Made by a program: the position numbers and the translations under genes. Below are positions 40,591 to 49,127 of a DNA stretch of 64,000 nt, piece by piece. Position 1 is the first letter of the stretch, and every line of letters starts with the position of its first letter. The stretch is taken from assembly GCA_000511875.1 (NCBI GenBank), contig AZIN01000001.1, forward strand, positions 248,001 through 312,000. The letters are read 5' to 3'. The notes under the pieces were generated by a model, which worked only from the letters and a program-made list of their open reading frames with translations, was not told where the DNA came from and ran no database searches. The DNA comes from Gammaproteobacteria bacterium MOLA455. Its GTDB lineage: Bacteria > Pseudomonadota > Gammaproteobacteria > Pseudomonadales > Porticoccaceae.

Positions 40591-41343
40591 CTAGGACCCA
40601 CCGCTGATCTTCTTGATCATCGCGGCAATAGAATCCCGAGCGTAGGGTTGGTTTATCGACCAAACCTGCGCCGCGGTTTCAATCTCCAACATCTCTTTGT
40701 GACTATTGGTTCCGCCCGCCGTGCGCAAGGTCTGCTTGGTGCGCAACAATAACTCCTTCGGCAAGTCGCGAATATTGGCGGTAAATTCAAACGCCTCCGC
40801 AACCAGATCCTCATCGGCGACACATTTCCAGGCCAAGCCCTTTTCGACCGCTTCTCGACCACTCAGTGATTGTGAAAACAGCAACATCCCTGCCGCCGTA
40901 TTCCAGTTAACTAACTGTCGCAACATCCAAGTGTTGCCGCCGCCCGGATGCAGGCCTAAGCCAAAGAAACGCGGTTCAAAGCGCGCCTTCTCAGTGACAA
41001 TACGCACATCGCAGCCCACAGCCATATTGAAGCCAGCGCCAACAGCTGCGCCGTTGACTGCGGCTATGGTAGGTAATTTACAGTTGGCGATACTTAAGAA
41101 GCCGCTATAAATAGACTCAAGGATGTCTTGATCGGGAATAAGATCACTCAATTGACCACCGGCACAAAAAGCGCGACCGCTGCCGGTGACGATCAAGGCC
41201 TTAACCTGTGGATGCTCTTCCGCTTGTTTTACATAGCGAACAATCTCCGAGCAGACCTCAAGGGTCAACATATTGCGTTTATCGGGATTATTGAGCGTAA
41301 GCAATGCCGCGTTGTCGCGAATTTCAAACAGCACATGTGACAT
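40591..41343 (-). CDS. enoyl-CoA hydratase/isomerase (crotonase) family protein lacking both usual catalytic Glu
   Basis: The 250-residue protein has the crotonase fold (RAFCAGGQLSDL, GAAVGAGFNMAVGCDVRI, and a PGGG helix start). In enoyl-CoA hydratase the two acid/base glutamates stand in a C-E-L-A context and in P-E-x-x-L-G; here the first position reads FNMA (Asn) and the second reads RFFGLGL (Phe). The protein therefore probably does not hydrate double bonds and may be an isomerase, thioesterase or dehalogenase-like member. The oxyanion-hole glycine region is kept. It faces folD with only 16 bases between them. Confidence 0.85.
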   Translation of the reverse strand: MSHVLFEIRDNAALLTLNNPDKRNMLTLEVCSEIVRYVKQAEEHPQVKALIVTGSGRAFCAGGQLSDLIPDQDILESIYSGFLSIANCKLPTIAAVNGAAVGAGFNMAVGCDVRIVTEKARFEPRFFGLGLHPGGGNTWMLRQLVNWNTAAGMLLFSQSLSGREAVEKGLAWKCVADEDLVAEAFEFTANIRDLPKELLLRTKQTLRTAGGTNSHKEMLEIETAAQVWSINQPYARDSIAAMIKKISGGS

Positions 41344-41398
41344 AAGATAAGTCTCATTAAAAGCGAAGATGCAAGGATAGCACTACAATGCTTACAAG

Positions 41399-42223
41399 GT
41401 GCATAGCATGCCGTATAGTCTTGGTAATACTCGTAATACAGACCCATTAGCAAGCTGGAATATTATTTTGACTCTACAAAATACAGACCCAAAACTCTCC
41501 GCTGACCGCCTTGTAGCCCACCGTGGCCTGCAAGCAGCCTACCCAGAAAACACTGCTCTATCAGTGCGAAAAGCTATTGATGCCGGTGCTCTATATGTGG
41601 AAATCGACATTCAGCTAAGTCTCGACCAGCAACCTATGGTCTATCACGATATCAGCCTGAAGCGCGTTAGTGGGCAAGACCGCCTGATCTCGTCACTTAA
41701 CAGAAACGAGCTGATGTCAGTGCCCGCCTATGAACCGGAACGCCTCAACGAAGAGTTTATTGACGAGAGCATTTCATCCCTGGCTCAGGTGGTTGAGATT
41801 ATCCTCAGCCATCCAGCGGTAACATTGTTTGTCGAGCTGAAAGAGGAATCCATCGCCGAATTTGGCGCCGAAATAATGCTCGCCAATGTTTGTGAAGTAC
41901 TTGAACCAATCCGCGATCGCGCCGTATTAATTAGCTTTGACTACAGCATCATCGGTACGGCCAAAGCCAACGGCTGGCCTCAAGCTGGCCCGGTGCTATT
42001 GGAGTGGAGTCATATCCACAGTGACCAGATAACTGCCATCGCCGGAGACTACACTTTTGTTGATTACAAACTTATTCCTGAGGCAGAAAAGCTAGAAAAG
42101 CTTGATAGCCTAACTGGTAAGCTCGTCGCCTACGAAGTGGGCACCGTGCAACTAGCCAATCAACTGGCAGAGCGCGGTGTCGCCATGTTTGAAACCTTTG
42201 ATATTGCCAGCCTACTCAAATAA
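41399..42223 (+). CDS. glycerophosphodiester phosphodiesterase family protein
   Basis: GDPD enzymes hydrolyse glycerophosphodiesters to glycerol-3-phosphate and an alcohol. All expected metal and catalytic residues are visible: HRG and PENT near the start of the domain, EIDIQLS, VYHD, and FVELKEE. The N-terminus is uncertain: the longest frame starts with GTG at 41399, but a TTG at 41468 gives a length more usual for the family. No signal peptide is evident, so it acts in the cytoplasm. The gene ends 17 bases before the glpD remnant, the enzyme that would use its product. Confidence 0.85.
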   Translation: MHSMPYSLGNTRNTDPLASWNIILTLQNTDPKLSADRLVAHRGLQAAYPENTALSVRKAIDAGALYVEIDIQLSLDQQPMVYHDISLKRVSGQDRLISSLNRNELMSVPAYEPERLNEEFIDESISSLAQVVEIILSHPAVTLFVELKEESIAEFGAEIMLANVCEVLEPIRDRAVLISFDYSIIGTAKANGWPQAGPVLLEWSHIHSDQITAIAGDYTFVDYKLIPEAEKLEKLDSLTGKLVAYEVGTVQLANQLAERGVAMFETFDIASLLK

Positions 42224-42240
42224 CGGATTGCGTCGTGTAA

Positions 42241-42973
42241 TGGACAACAATATGGAAATCCCTACATCAGCAACCTACGACCTCTGCGTAATCGGTGGCG
42301 GCATTCAAGGCGCAGGCGTAGCCCAGGCCGCGGCACTTAGTGAACTCTCTGTAGCGCTTATTGAAAAGACCGACTGGGCCGCACACTGGTCAACGCCGGT
42401 GGCCCATAGGTCAATCAAATAGCTGAATCCATAGAACCCAATCCGCCAACTATCGACGTCGATTTGATCAAAGGAACTCACGTAGAATTTACCCAACGGC
42501 TCAGCGAAAAGTGCTTTTATATAGAAGCTAAAGAGGATCATCGAGCGATTTTTGTACTGCCCTTTAAAGGTGGCACATTACTCGGCACCACAGAACAATT
42601 ATTCGAAGGCAACCCCGGCGACATTGCACCCAGCGAAGAAGAGACCCGCTACCTGTTAGAGGTGATTCGCAGCCACTTCCCACACTTCAAGCACCAGCCG
42701 AGTCAATCATGGGCTGGTCTAAGAGTCTTGCCTGCAAGTGGCAACAACCCCTTCAAACGCAGCCGTGAAGTCCAGTTCGCGGAAACCAATAACTACCTGG
42801 CGATCTATGGTGGCAAGCTCACCGGCTATCGTGCCACCGCAGAAAACGTACTAAAAAAGATTTTGAGATCCAGGTTACTGGAGGCAAACCAAGCAAAGGC
42901 ATCCGAGCAAATAGGCGCCAGCAAAAAGAAAGACTTCTACAGAGAGGGTGATACATCAAAGGTAAAAATTTAA
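42241..42973 (+). pseudogene. glpD: glycerol-3-phosphate dehydrogenase (GlpD-like) pseudogene with internal deletion, frameshift and nonsense codon
   Basis: From ATG 42241 the protein starts as a normal FAD-dependent GlpD (CVIGGGIQGAG, ALIEKTDWAA) but then enters a wrong frame and stops at 42422. In another frame, LVNAGGP followed by TAG (where the family has Trp) and then VNQIAESIEPNPPTIDVDLIKGTH begins near 42384 and continues to 42973 through GGTLLGTTEQLF and AIYGGKLTGYRATAENV. The join lies near 42384, right after the TDWAA motif; roughly 170 codons of the FAD/substrate domain appear to be gone. The TAG shows it also took a point mutation. It follows the GDPD gene. Confidence 0.9.
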
Positions 42974-43030
42974 CCAAAGGGCAAGCAAGAAACCAGCCCG
43001 TTTTCCCCAAATCCCGCGGCAGACTCGCAA

Positions 43031-43187
43031 GAAAGCATGGCCCTAAGCTTGAGATCAATCAGCCCCCCGCTTAGTCCTTTTATGATTTGGTAAAAAAGCG
43101 AGGACCTGTTTAAGCGACAGCGAGTTCCACAGCGCCAGCAAAGCATAAAAGGTATTGGGTCGATCTCAAGGCTAAGGCCACGCTTTC
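43031..43187. repeat. long imperfect palindrome (REP/MITE-like element)
   Basis: Positions 43031-43060 and the reverse complement of 43158-43187 match at 24 of 30 positions, five of the six differences being transitions. The inner arms also match (CCTTTTATG and TTTG segments near 43076-43090 and 43135-43150). The middle, about 43092-43129, is a short unpaired or weakly paired stretch. No ORF with recognisable transposase features is inside. It lies between the glpD remnant and cysS. Confidence 0.8.
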
Positions 43188-43235
43188 AGAAGCACAATCC
43201 TCAAACCAAAAGCCAACCAAAAAAACCAATAGCCA

Positions 43236-44612
43236 CTACCCCCGCCGCCACTTAGTCCCTTCACGACTATCTTCCAACACCACGCCCATCTCCTTCAACT
43301 CCTCACGTACCCCATCAGCCCCAGCATAATCCTTATCCGCCTTCGCCTGATTGCGCTTCGCTATAAGCACCTCTATCTCCGCAGCAGAAATATCACTGCC
43401 ACCACGAGAATGGGTAAACCACTGTTCCGGATCCTGCTGCAGCAACCCCATCAAACCCGCCACCGCCAACAACCGACCCTTAGCCTCAGCCAGAGCATCC
43501 CCATCAGCGGCATTCATCTCACGAGCCAACTTATGCAACTCACTAATCGCCACAGGGGTATTTAAATCATCCAGCAGCGCAGCGTATGCATGGGTATCCG
43601 CAATATCCACCGCAGCCGACTCAGTACTCACCTGAGTACGCAAAAAACCATAGAGCGCATCCAGTGAACGCCAAGCACTGTCGAGTAAGTCCTTACCAAA
43701 GTGCTGCTCAGATCTATAGTGAGCCGAGAGAATCACATAGCGTAAAACCTCCCCCGGATACTGCTCCAATAGATCGTTAACCATGCGGAAATTGCCCAGT
43801 GACTTGGACATTTTCTCGCCTTCAATATTAATAAAACCATTGTGCATCCAGACATTGGCAAAGGGCTTGCCGTCGTGGGCACAGCAGCTCTGGGCAATCT
43901 CATTCTCATGGTGCGGGAATATCAAATCCTGACCGCCACCGTGGATATCAATGGAGTCACCCAGATGCTTTTCAATCATCGCCGAACATTCCAGATGCCA
44001 GCCAGGACGACCACGACCCCAGGGACTGTCCCAACCGGGTTCGCCATCGGCAGACGGTTTCCAGAGCACAAAATCACCGGCGTATTTTTTATAAGAGGCC
44101 ACCTCAACTCGGGCACCGGCGAGCATATCATCCAGCGAACGACCAGAGAGCTTTCCATAATCCGTCATAGACTGCACAGCAAACAGCACATGGCCCTCAG
44201 ACTCATAGGCGTGCTCTTTGGCAACCAAACGCGAGATCATGTCGATCATTTCAGGAATATGCTGAGTGGCGTAGGGAACTATACTGGGTGGCAGATTGTT
44301 CAGCGCCTGCATATCATCAAAATAGGCCTCCGCATAACGGGTGGAGAGAACAGTAATATCCTCACCTAGCGCCGCAGCGGTCTGCATAATCTTGTCATCA
44401 ATATCGGTGATATTGCGCGCGTACTGAACATTGGGATAGAGACTCATCAACAACCGATAGAGCGTATCAAACACCACGGCCGGCCGCGCATTGCCTATAT
44501 GCACGCGGTTGTAGACCGTTGGCCCACAGACATACATGGTCACTCGCTGGCTATCTATGGGCTGAAATGGCTGCTTGCTGCGGGTCATACTGTTATACAG
44601 GGATAAACTCAT
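43236..44612 (-). CDS. cysS: cysteinyl-tRNA synthetase
   Basis: CysRS charges tRNA-Cys. From the ATG at 44612 (GAGAAG ribosome site) the protein has 458 residues with the zinc- and substrate-binding CGPTVY, the class I HIGNARP motif, the Trp/His zinc region ([22 protein letters not shown]) and KMSKSLGNF. It starts 43 bases after the glnS stop on the same strand and is part of that operon. Confidence 0.97.
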   Translation of the reverse strand: MSLSLYNSMTRSKQPFQPIDSQRVTMYVCGPTVYNRVHIGNARPAVVFDTLYRLLMSLYPNVQYARNITDIDDKIMQTAAALGEDITVLSTRYAEAYFDDMQALNNLPPSIVPYATQHIPEMIDMISRLVAKEHAYESEGHVLFAVQSMTDYGKLSGRSLDDMLAGARVEVASYKKYAGDFVLWKPSADGEPGWDSPWGRGRPGWHLECSAMIEKHLGDSIDIHGGGQDLIFPHHENEIAQSCCAHDGKPFANVWMHNGFINIEGEKMSKSLGNFRMVNDLLEQYPGEVLRYVILSAHYRSEQHFGKDLLDSAWRSLDALYGFLRTQVSTESAAVDIADTHAYAALLDDLNTPVAISELHKLAREMNAADGDALAEAKGRLLAVAGLMGLLQQDPEQWFTHSRGGSDISAAEIEVLIAKRNQAKADKDYAGADGVREELKEMGVVLEDSREGTKWRRG

Positions 44613-44655
44613 GCTTCTCACTTAATGTTCTTGCTTAGTAACTTGTTAAGATCCT

Positions 44656-46311
44656 TTAGCGCAGGGCGATGGTACGGTTAAAGACTAATTTTTCAGGACT
44701 GCTGTGCACCACATCGACGCAATAATAGCCTTCGCGCTCAAACTGGAAATGCTCACCAACCTTTGCTTCAGCCAAACTTAACTCCGCCTTACAATGCTTA
44801 ACAATCTGCAGCGACTCAGGATTCAGGTGATCTATAAACGACTCCTCCCCCGCATCCGGCGCTGCAACGGTAAATAGTTTTTCGTATAAATAGAGATCAC
44901 AGTCAACCGAGTTAGTCGCCGACACCCAATGAATCACACCACGTGGACGCACGCCCTCTGGGGGATCTCCGCCGACAGTACCGGGAATATAAGAACAGAT
45001 CAGTTCAACAATCTCGCCCGCGGCATCTTTGATAACCTCGTCCGCGCAAATCACATAGCCACTGCGCAAGCGAACATATTCACCGATTACCAGACGCTTA
45101 AACTTCTTGCGTGACAATGTATTGTCTTCATTAAAGTCATTGCGATCGATATACAGCTCGCGAGTAAAGGGCAATTCACGGGATGGAAGATCATCGCGAT
45201 TCGGGTGACCAGGCGCGACCAACATTTCCTGCTGGTCTTGCGGATAATTGCTCAGAGTAACCTTCAACGGATTCAATACACACATGGCGCGGCTTGCATT
45301 ATTGTTCAGATCTTCGCGAATAAAGTGCTCAAACTGAGCAACATCAACAATGCCATCGGTTTTGGCCACGGCCAGACTATCGCAAAAGTCACGCACCGAT
45401 GCCGCAGTAACACCGCGCCGGCGGAGACCAGAAATGGTCGGCATACGCGGATCATTCCAGCCATCCACATGACCTTCATCAACTAGCTGCTTAAGCTTGC
45501 GCTTGCTGGTCATGGTGTAATTAAGATTCAGGCGCCCAAACTCATACTGACGTGGAATCGAAGGCAATGGCAGGTTATTGGTAAACCACTCATAGAGAGG
45601 ACGGTTAGCGGCAAACTCCAGAGTACAGACCGAATGGGTCACTCCTTCGATAGCATCTTCCTGGCCATGGGCAAAATCATAGGCCGGATAGATATTCCAT
45701 TCATCCCCCGTGCGATGGTGCGGAACCTTCTTGATGCGATAGATCACTGGATCACGCATATTGATATTTGGCGAGCTCATATCGATTTTTGCACGCAGGG
45801 TCATGGTACCTTCATCGACCGCGCCAACTTTCATCTGCTCAAGCAGCTCAAGACTCTCCGCTGCGGGTCGCTCGCGAAACGGGCTGTTCTTGCCCACCTC
45901 GGTCAGCGTGCCGCGATACTCGCGCATCTGCTCAGCATCTAACTCACAGATATAGGCTTTACCATCAGTCACTAGCTGCTTGGCCCAGCTGTAGAGCTGA
46001 CCGAAATAATCTGAGGCAAAGCGGGGCTCGCCACTCCAGTCAAAACCGAGCCAGCGCACATCTTCAATAATAGCCTGAACATATTCGTCATCTTCTTTTT
46101 CAGGATTGGTATCGTCAAAGCGCAGGTTGCAGCGGCCGCCAAACTGCTGCGCAAGACCAAAGTTAAGGCAGATCGATTTGGCGTGGCCTATATGCAAATA
46201 GCCATTGGGCTCTGGGGGAAACCTTGTCACCACTTCTTCGACACGGCCGGCTTCTAAGTCAGCAGTTATGATTTGCTGGATAAAATTGCTGGGTTTTTCG
46301 ATATCAATCAT
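44656..46311 (-). CDS. glnS: glutaminyl-tRNA synthetase
   Basis: GlnRS charges tRNA-Gln directly. The 551-residue protein has HIGHAKSICLNFG, DDTNPEKEDDEYV, the class I MTSKRKLKQL signature and the family-specific DPRMPTISGLRRRG and anticodon-binding C-terminus (beta-barrel domains with RDGEFNEDNTLSRKKFKRL-like sequence). Its presence means the organism does not depend on the GatCAB route for Gln-tRNA. It heads the glnS-cysS operon. Confidence 0.97.
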   Translation of the reverse strand: MIDIEKPSNFIQQIITADLEAGRVEEVVTRFPPEPNGYLHIGHAKSICLNFGLAQQFGGRCNLRFDDTNPEKEDDEYVQAIIEDVRWLGFDWSGEPRFASDYFGQLYSWAKQLVTDGKAYICELDAEQMREYRGTLTEVGKNSPFRERPAAESLELLEQMKVGAVDEGTMTLRAKIDMSSPNINMRDPVIYRIKKVPHHRTGDEWNIYPAYDFAHGQEDAIEGVTHSVCTLEFAANRPLYEWFTNNLPLPSIPRQYEFGRLNLNYTMTSKRKLKQLVDEGHVDGWNDPRMPTISGLRRRGVTAASVRDFCDSLAVAKTDGIVDVAQFEHFIREDLNNNASRAMCVLNPLKVTLSNYPQDQQEMLVAPGHPNRDDLPSRELPFTRELYIDRNDFNEDNTLSRKKFKRLVIGEYVRLRSGYVICADEVIKDAAGEIVELICSYIPGTVGGDPPEGVRPRGVIHWVSATNSVDCDLYLYEKLFTVAAPDAGEESFIDHLNPESLQIVKHCKAELSLAEAKVGEHFQFEREGYYCVDVVHSSPEKLVFNRTIALR

Positions 46312-46553
46312 TTATTTAAGTCTGGAGAGAAAAGATGGGCGAGATTATAGCCGCAGCCACCGGTGCATTAAACTAAAACCCCTACGAGATCGATGATTAA
46401 GCCCACTTATTGTGGATTAGCCAAAAATACGCCTAAAAAGATCATCGACAGAGGGCAAACCTCAAAGATCGGTTTTAATCCAACCCGTTAGCGCCTAAAA
46501 TGCGCCCTTGCGAAACAACGCCTCAATCTCACAGACATTTTACAGGAACTCTT

Positions 46554-47063
46554 ATGATTACATTGCGCACCACACAGGGTGATATATCCATTGAACTCGA
46601 TTTTGACAAGGCGCCAAATACCGCTGCCAACTATCTGCAGTATGCCCGTGACGGTTTTTACAATGGCACTATTTTTCACCGTGTCATCCCCGGCTTTATG
46701 GTTCAGGGTGGCGGTATGGATGCACAGATGAATGAGAAAGAGTCTCGGGAGTCAATCGAAAATGAAGCTGACAATGGCTTGGCCAATGAAATCGGCACTC
46801 TGGCTATGGCACGCACCAGCGATCCACACTCCGCCTCTTCACAGTTTTTTATCAATGTAGCTAACAATAGTTTTCTTAACCACAGCGGCAAAAACAGCCA
46901 GGGCTGGGGCTATGCGGTATTTGGTAAAGTTGTTGAAGGTATGGATGTGGTTGATGCCATCACGGAGATGGAGACTGGCAGCGCTGGTCATCACCAAGAT
47001 GTGCCAGTTGAAGCCATTGAAGTGACTGAAACGCTGATTAGCGATGCGTACTCTGACAAGTAA
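46554..47063 (+). CDS. ppiB: peptidyl-prolyl cis-trans isomerase B (cyclophilin, cytoplasmic)
   Basis: The start is the ATG at 46554, with AGGA seven bases upstream; a longer frame opens at 46500 but has no fit to cyclophilins. The 169-residue protein has [14 protein letters not shown], the [13 protein letters not shown] active-site stretch and [17 protein letters not shown]. There is no signal peptide, so it is cytoplasmic. It precedes lpxH as in E. coli and Pseudomonas. Confidence 0.95.
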   Translation: MITLRTTQGDISIELDFDKAPNTAANYLQYARDGFYNGTIFHRVIPGFMVQGGGMDAQMNEKESRESIENEADNGLANEIGTLAMARTSDPHSASSQFFINVANNSFLNHSGKNSQGWGYAVFGKVVEGMDVVDAITEMETGSAGHHQDVPVEAIEVTETLISDAYSDK

Positions 47064-47095
47064 TCAGCAGTAGCAAATAAAAAGCGAGGAAGTCT

Positions 47096-47860
47096 ATGCC
47101 TGTACTGTTTATTTCAGACCTTCATCTTGCACCTGAGCGCCCGGCAGTTACCCGGGCGTTTTTGTCTTTCCTGAGTGGCCATGCCTCTCAGGCTGAGGCG
47201 CTGTATATTCTCGGCGATCTTTTTGAAGCCTGGATCGGAGACGATGATCCTACAGAGTTGGCGGCGCAGGTCCAGGCCAGTCTTGGAGAGCTCAGCCAGT
47301 CAGGGGTAAAGCTCTATATTCAGCACGGTAACCGCGACTTCTTAATTGGCCAGCGTTTTATTCGGCGCTGTGGTGCAGAGTTATTAGCCGATGAGCACCT
47401 GGTTCAACATCAGGGACAGACTGCTTTAGTGATGCACGGGGACTCCCTATGCACAGATGACGTGGATTACCAACGCTTTCGCCGCAAGGCGCGCAACCCG
47501 ATCTATAAATGGTGTCTCGCGCACCTGCCCCTGAAACGCCGTCAAAAGCTCGCCACAGACTGGCGCGCCAAGAGTATGTCGGCCAACAGCAATAAAGCCA
47601 CGGCAATTATGGATGTGAATTCAGCCGCAGTGGACAAAGTGATGGCAAAACACCGAGTAGAAGTGCTGATTCACGGCCACACCCACCGTCCGGATCTGCA
47701 TCAGGTCAGCCAGGGCCAGCGCATTGTGCTGGGTGACTGGCATGATCTCGGATGGGTCATCCGCATGAGCGACAGTGGTTTTGCTCTGCAGAGCTTTGAG
47801 ATCGAGGATCCCAATCAGCGACTCAGCCGTAAACAAAGTAGTTTAGCGACCCAAAGCTGA
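47096..47860 (+). CDS. lpxH: UDP-2,3-diacylglucosamine diphosphatase
   Basis: LpxH removes UMP-linked phosphate to make lipid X in lipid A synthesis. The 254-residue metallophosphoesterase has the metal ligands in SDLHL, GDLFEAWIGDD, HGNRDFL, HGDSLC and HGHTHRP, the complete LpxH set. It follows ppiB with a 32-base gap. Confidence 0.96.
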   Translation: MPVLFISDLHLAPERPAVTRAFLSFLSGHASQAEALYILGDLFEAWIGDDDPTELAAQVQASLGELSQSGVKLYIQHGNRDFLIGQRFIRRCGAELLADEHLVQHQGQTALVMHGDSLCTDDVDYQRFRRKARNPIYKWCLAHLPLKRRQKLATDWRAKSMSANSNKATAIMDVNSAAVDKVMAKHRVEVLIHGHTHRPDLHQVSQGQRIVLGDWHDLGWVIRMSDSGFALQSFEIEDPNQRLSRKQSSLATQS

Positions 47861-47965
47861 TAATGTGGTCGAAAATTCTCCATGATGCGTTGCTAATACT
47901 GTTGTGACAGAGCGTAAGTGACAGGGTATTATTACTGCATTGTTAATTAGTTAGAGGAAGTAAAA

Positions 47966-48655
47966 ATGGAAACGGACAAGTACAGCGCAAAATCAATATC
48001 GGGTAATCGTCAGAGCGGCATTGAAAGCACTGCCCTCGACCCCGCCGTAGTCAAAGTATTGCGTAGCACTTACATGCTGCTTGGCGTGACGCTTGCCTTT
48101 AGTGCCATCATGGCTGGCGTGGCTATGGCCATGAACGCTCCTTACTTTGGTCTCTGGACATTACTGCCCTACTTTATCTGCCTTTGGATGACTGAGAAAA
48201 ACAAAAACAATTCAATGGGTATTGTCTGGGTGTTCGCACTGACCGGATGGATGGGTTTCACTCTCGGGCCCATAGTAAATATGTATCTGGCAGTGCGTGG
48301 CGCTGAGCCGATTATGTTGGCCTTAGGCTCAACTGCTCTGGTGTTCTTCGCCTCTTCCGCCTATGTGATGACCACTCGCAAGAACCTTAACTTTATGACC
48401 GGCTTCTTGATGACCGGTATGTTGGTCGCCTTTGTCGCTGCCATCGCCAATATCTTCCTGCAGATCCCGGCTCTGGCCCTGACTGTCAGTGCAGCCTTTG
48501 CCCTGATTTCAACTGGTATGATCATGTGGCAGACCAGCGCCATTATTCACGGCGGCGAGCGCAACTATATCTCTGCCACAGTGACTCTGTTTGTGATGAT
48601 CTATAACCTGTTCCTGAGCCTGCTGCATCTGTTTGGGATGGGCAGCGATGACTAA
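47966..48655 (+). CDS. Bax inhibitor-1/YccA family membrane protein
   Basis: The 229-residue protein has about seven membrane segments and the BI-1 motifs: the strongly charged/hydrophobic pattern around MGVALA, GFTLGPI and the C-terminal YNLFLSLLHLFG. In E. coli yccA lies next to tusE, as here, and YccA inhibits the FtsH protease. It could equally be a YbhL-type ion leak channel. It ends with a terminator separating it from tusE. Confidence 0.85.
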   Translation: METDKYSAKSISGNRQSGIESTALDPAVVKVLRSTYMLLGVTLAFSAIMAGVAMAMNAPYFGLWTLLPYFICLWMTEKNKNNSMGIVWVFALTGWMGFTLGPIVNMYLAVRGAEPIMLALGSTALVFFASSAYVMTTRKNLNFMTGFLMTGMLVAFVAAIANIFLQIPALALTVSAAFALISTGMIMWQTSAIIHGGERNYISATVTLFVMIYNLFLSLLHLFGMGSDD

Positions 48656-48705
48656 ACGCATCCAGGCTAGCTGATCGCTATCTGGTATGTTCTTAAGATA
48701 AGATG

Positions 48706-48737
48706 AAAGGCTCCGTTGGTAAACGGGGCCTTTTTTT
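48706..48737 (+). terminator. rho-independent terminator between the BI-1 gene and tusE
   Basis: AAAGGC-TCCGTT pairs with AACGG-GGCCTTT around a GGTA loop, followed by seven T. It lies 50 bases after the BI-1 stop codon. Confidence 0.85.
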
Positions 48738-48759
48738 ATTCTTCTGACGACAGTAGACC

Positions 48760-49059
48760 ATGAGTACTAAAAACTATTTGAGTAAACTAGCGGACTGGTC
48801 TCAGGATCAAGCTCTCAGTATTGCAGCAGCGGATGCAATCGAGCTCAGTGCCGATCATATTCAAGTGCTGGATGCCGCCCGTGTATTTTATGATCAATAC
48901 GGCTTTTCACCGTCTATGCGGCCGCTGTGTAAAACTGTCGCCGAGCACTGCGGACTCGAGAAGGGGCGCAGTATTTATTTATTGCAGCTGTTTCCTGGCA
49001 GTCCAGCTAAATTAGTGGCTCGCTATGCTGGGTTACCCAAGCCAAAGAACTGTATTTAA
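48760..49059 (+). CDS. tusE: sulfurtransferase TusE (DsrC/TusE family)
   Basis: TusE takes sulfur from TusD and passes it to MnmA for 2-thiouridine in tRNA. The 99-residue protein has the family core (YDQYGFSPSMRPLCKTVAEHCGL and YLLQLFPGSPAK) and the conserved C-terminal penultimate Cys in PKPKNCI. It is TusE rather than sulfur-oxidation DsrC because the second conserved Cys of DsrC is absent and no dsr genes are near. Confidence 0.9.
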   Translation: MSTKNYLSKLADWSQDQALSIAAADAIELSADHIQVLDAARVFYDQYGFSPSMRPLCKTVAEHCGLEKGRSIYLLQLFPGSPAKLVARYAGLPKPKNCI

Positions 49060-49127
49060 GTGATCTGCAGTCAAATGTGAATAATTTACCACTACCTTCT
49101 AATAAACCCACAAGAAGCCAAAGCCCA

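Noticed and set aside
43842-44369. Plus-strand frame of 175 codons over cysS
   Set aside because: Antisense to a conserved tRNA synthetase with all motifs in place.
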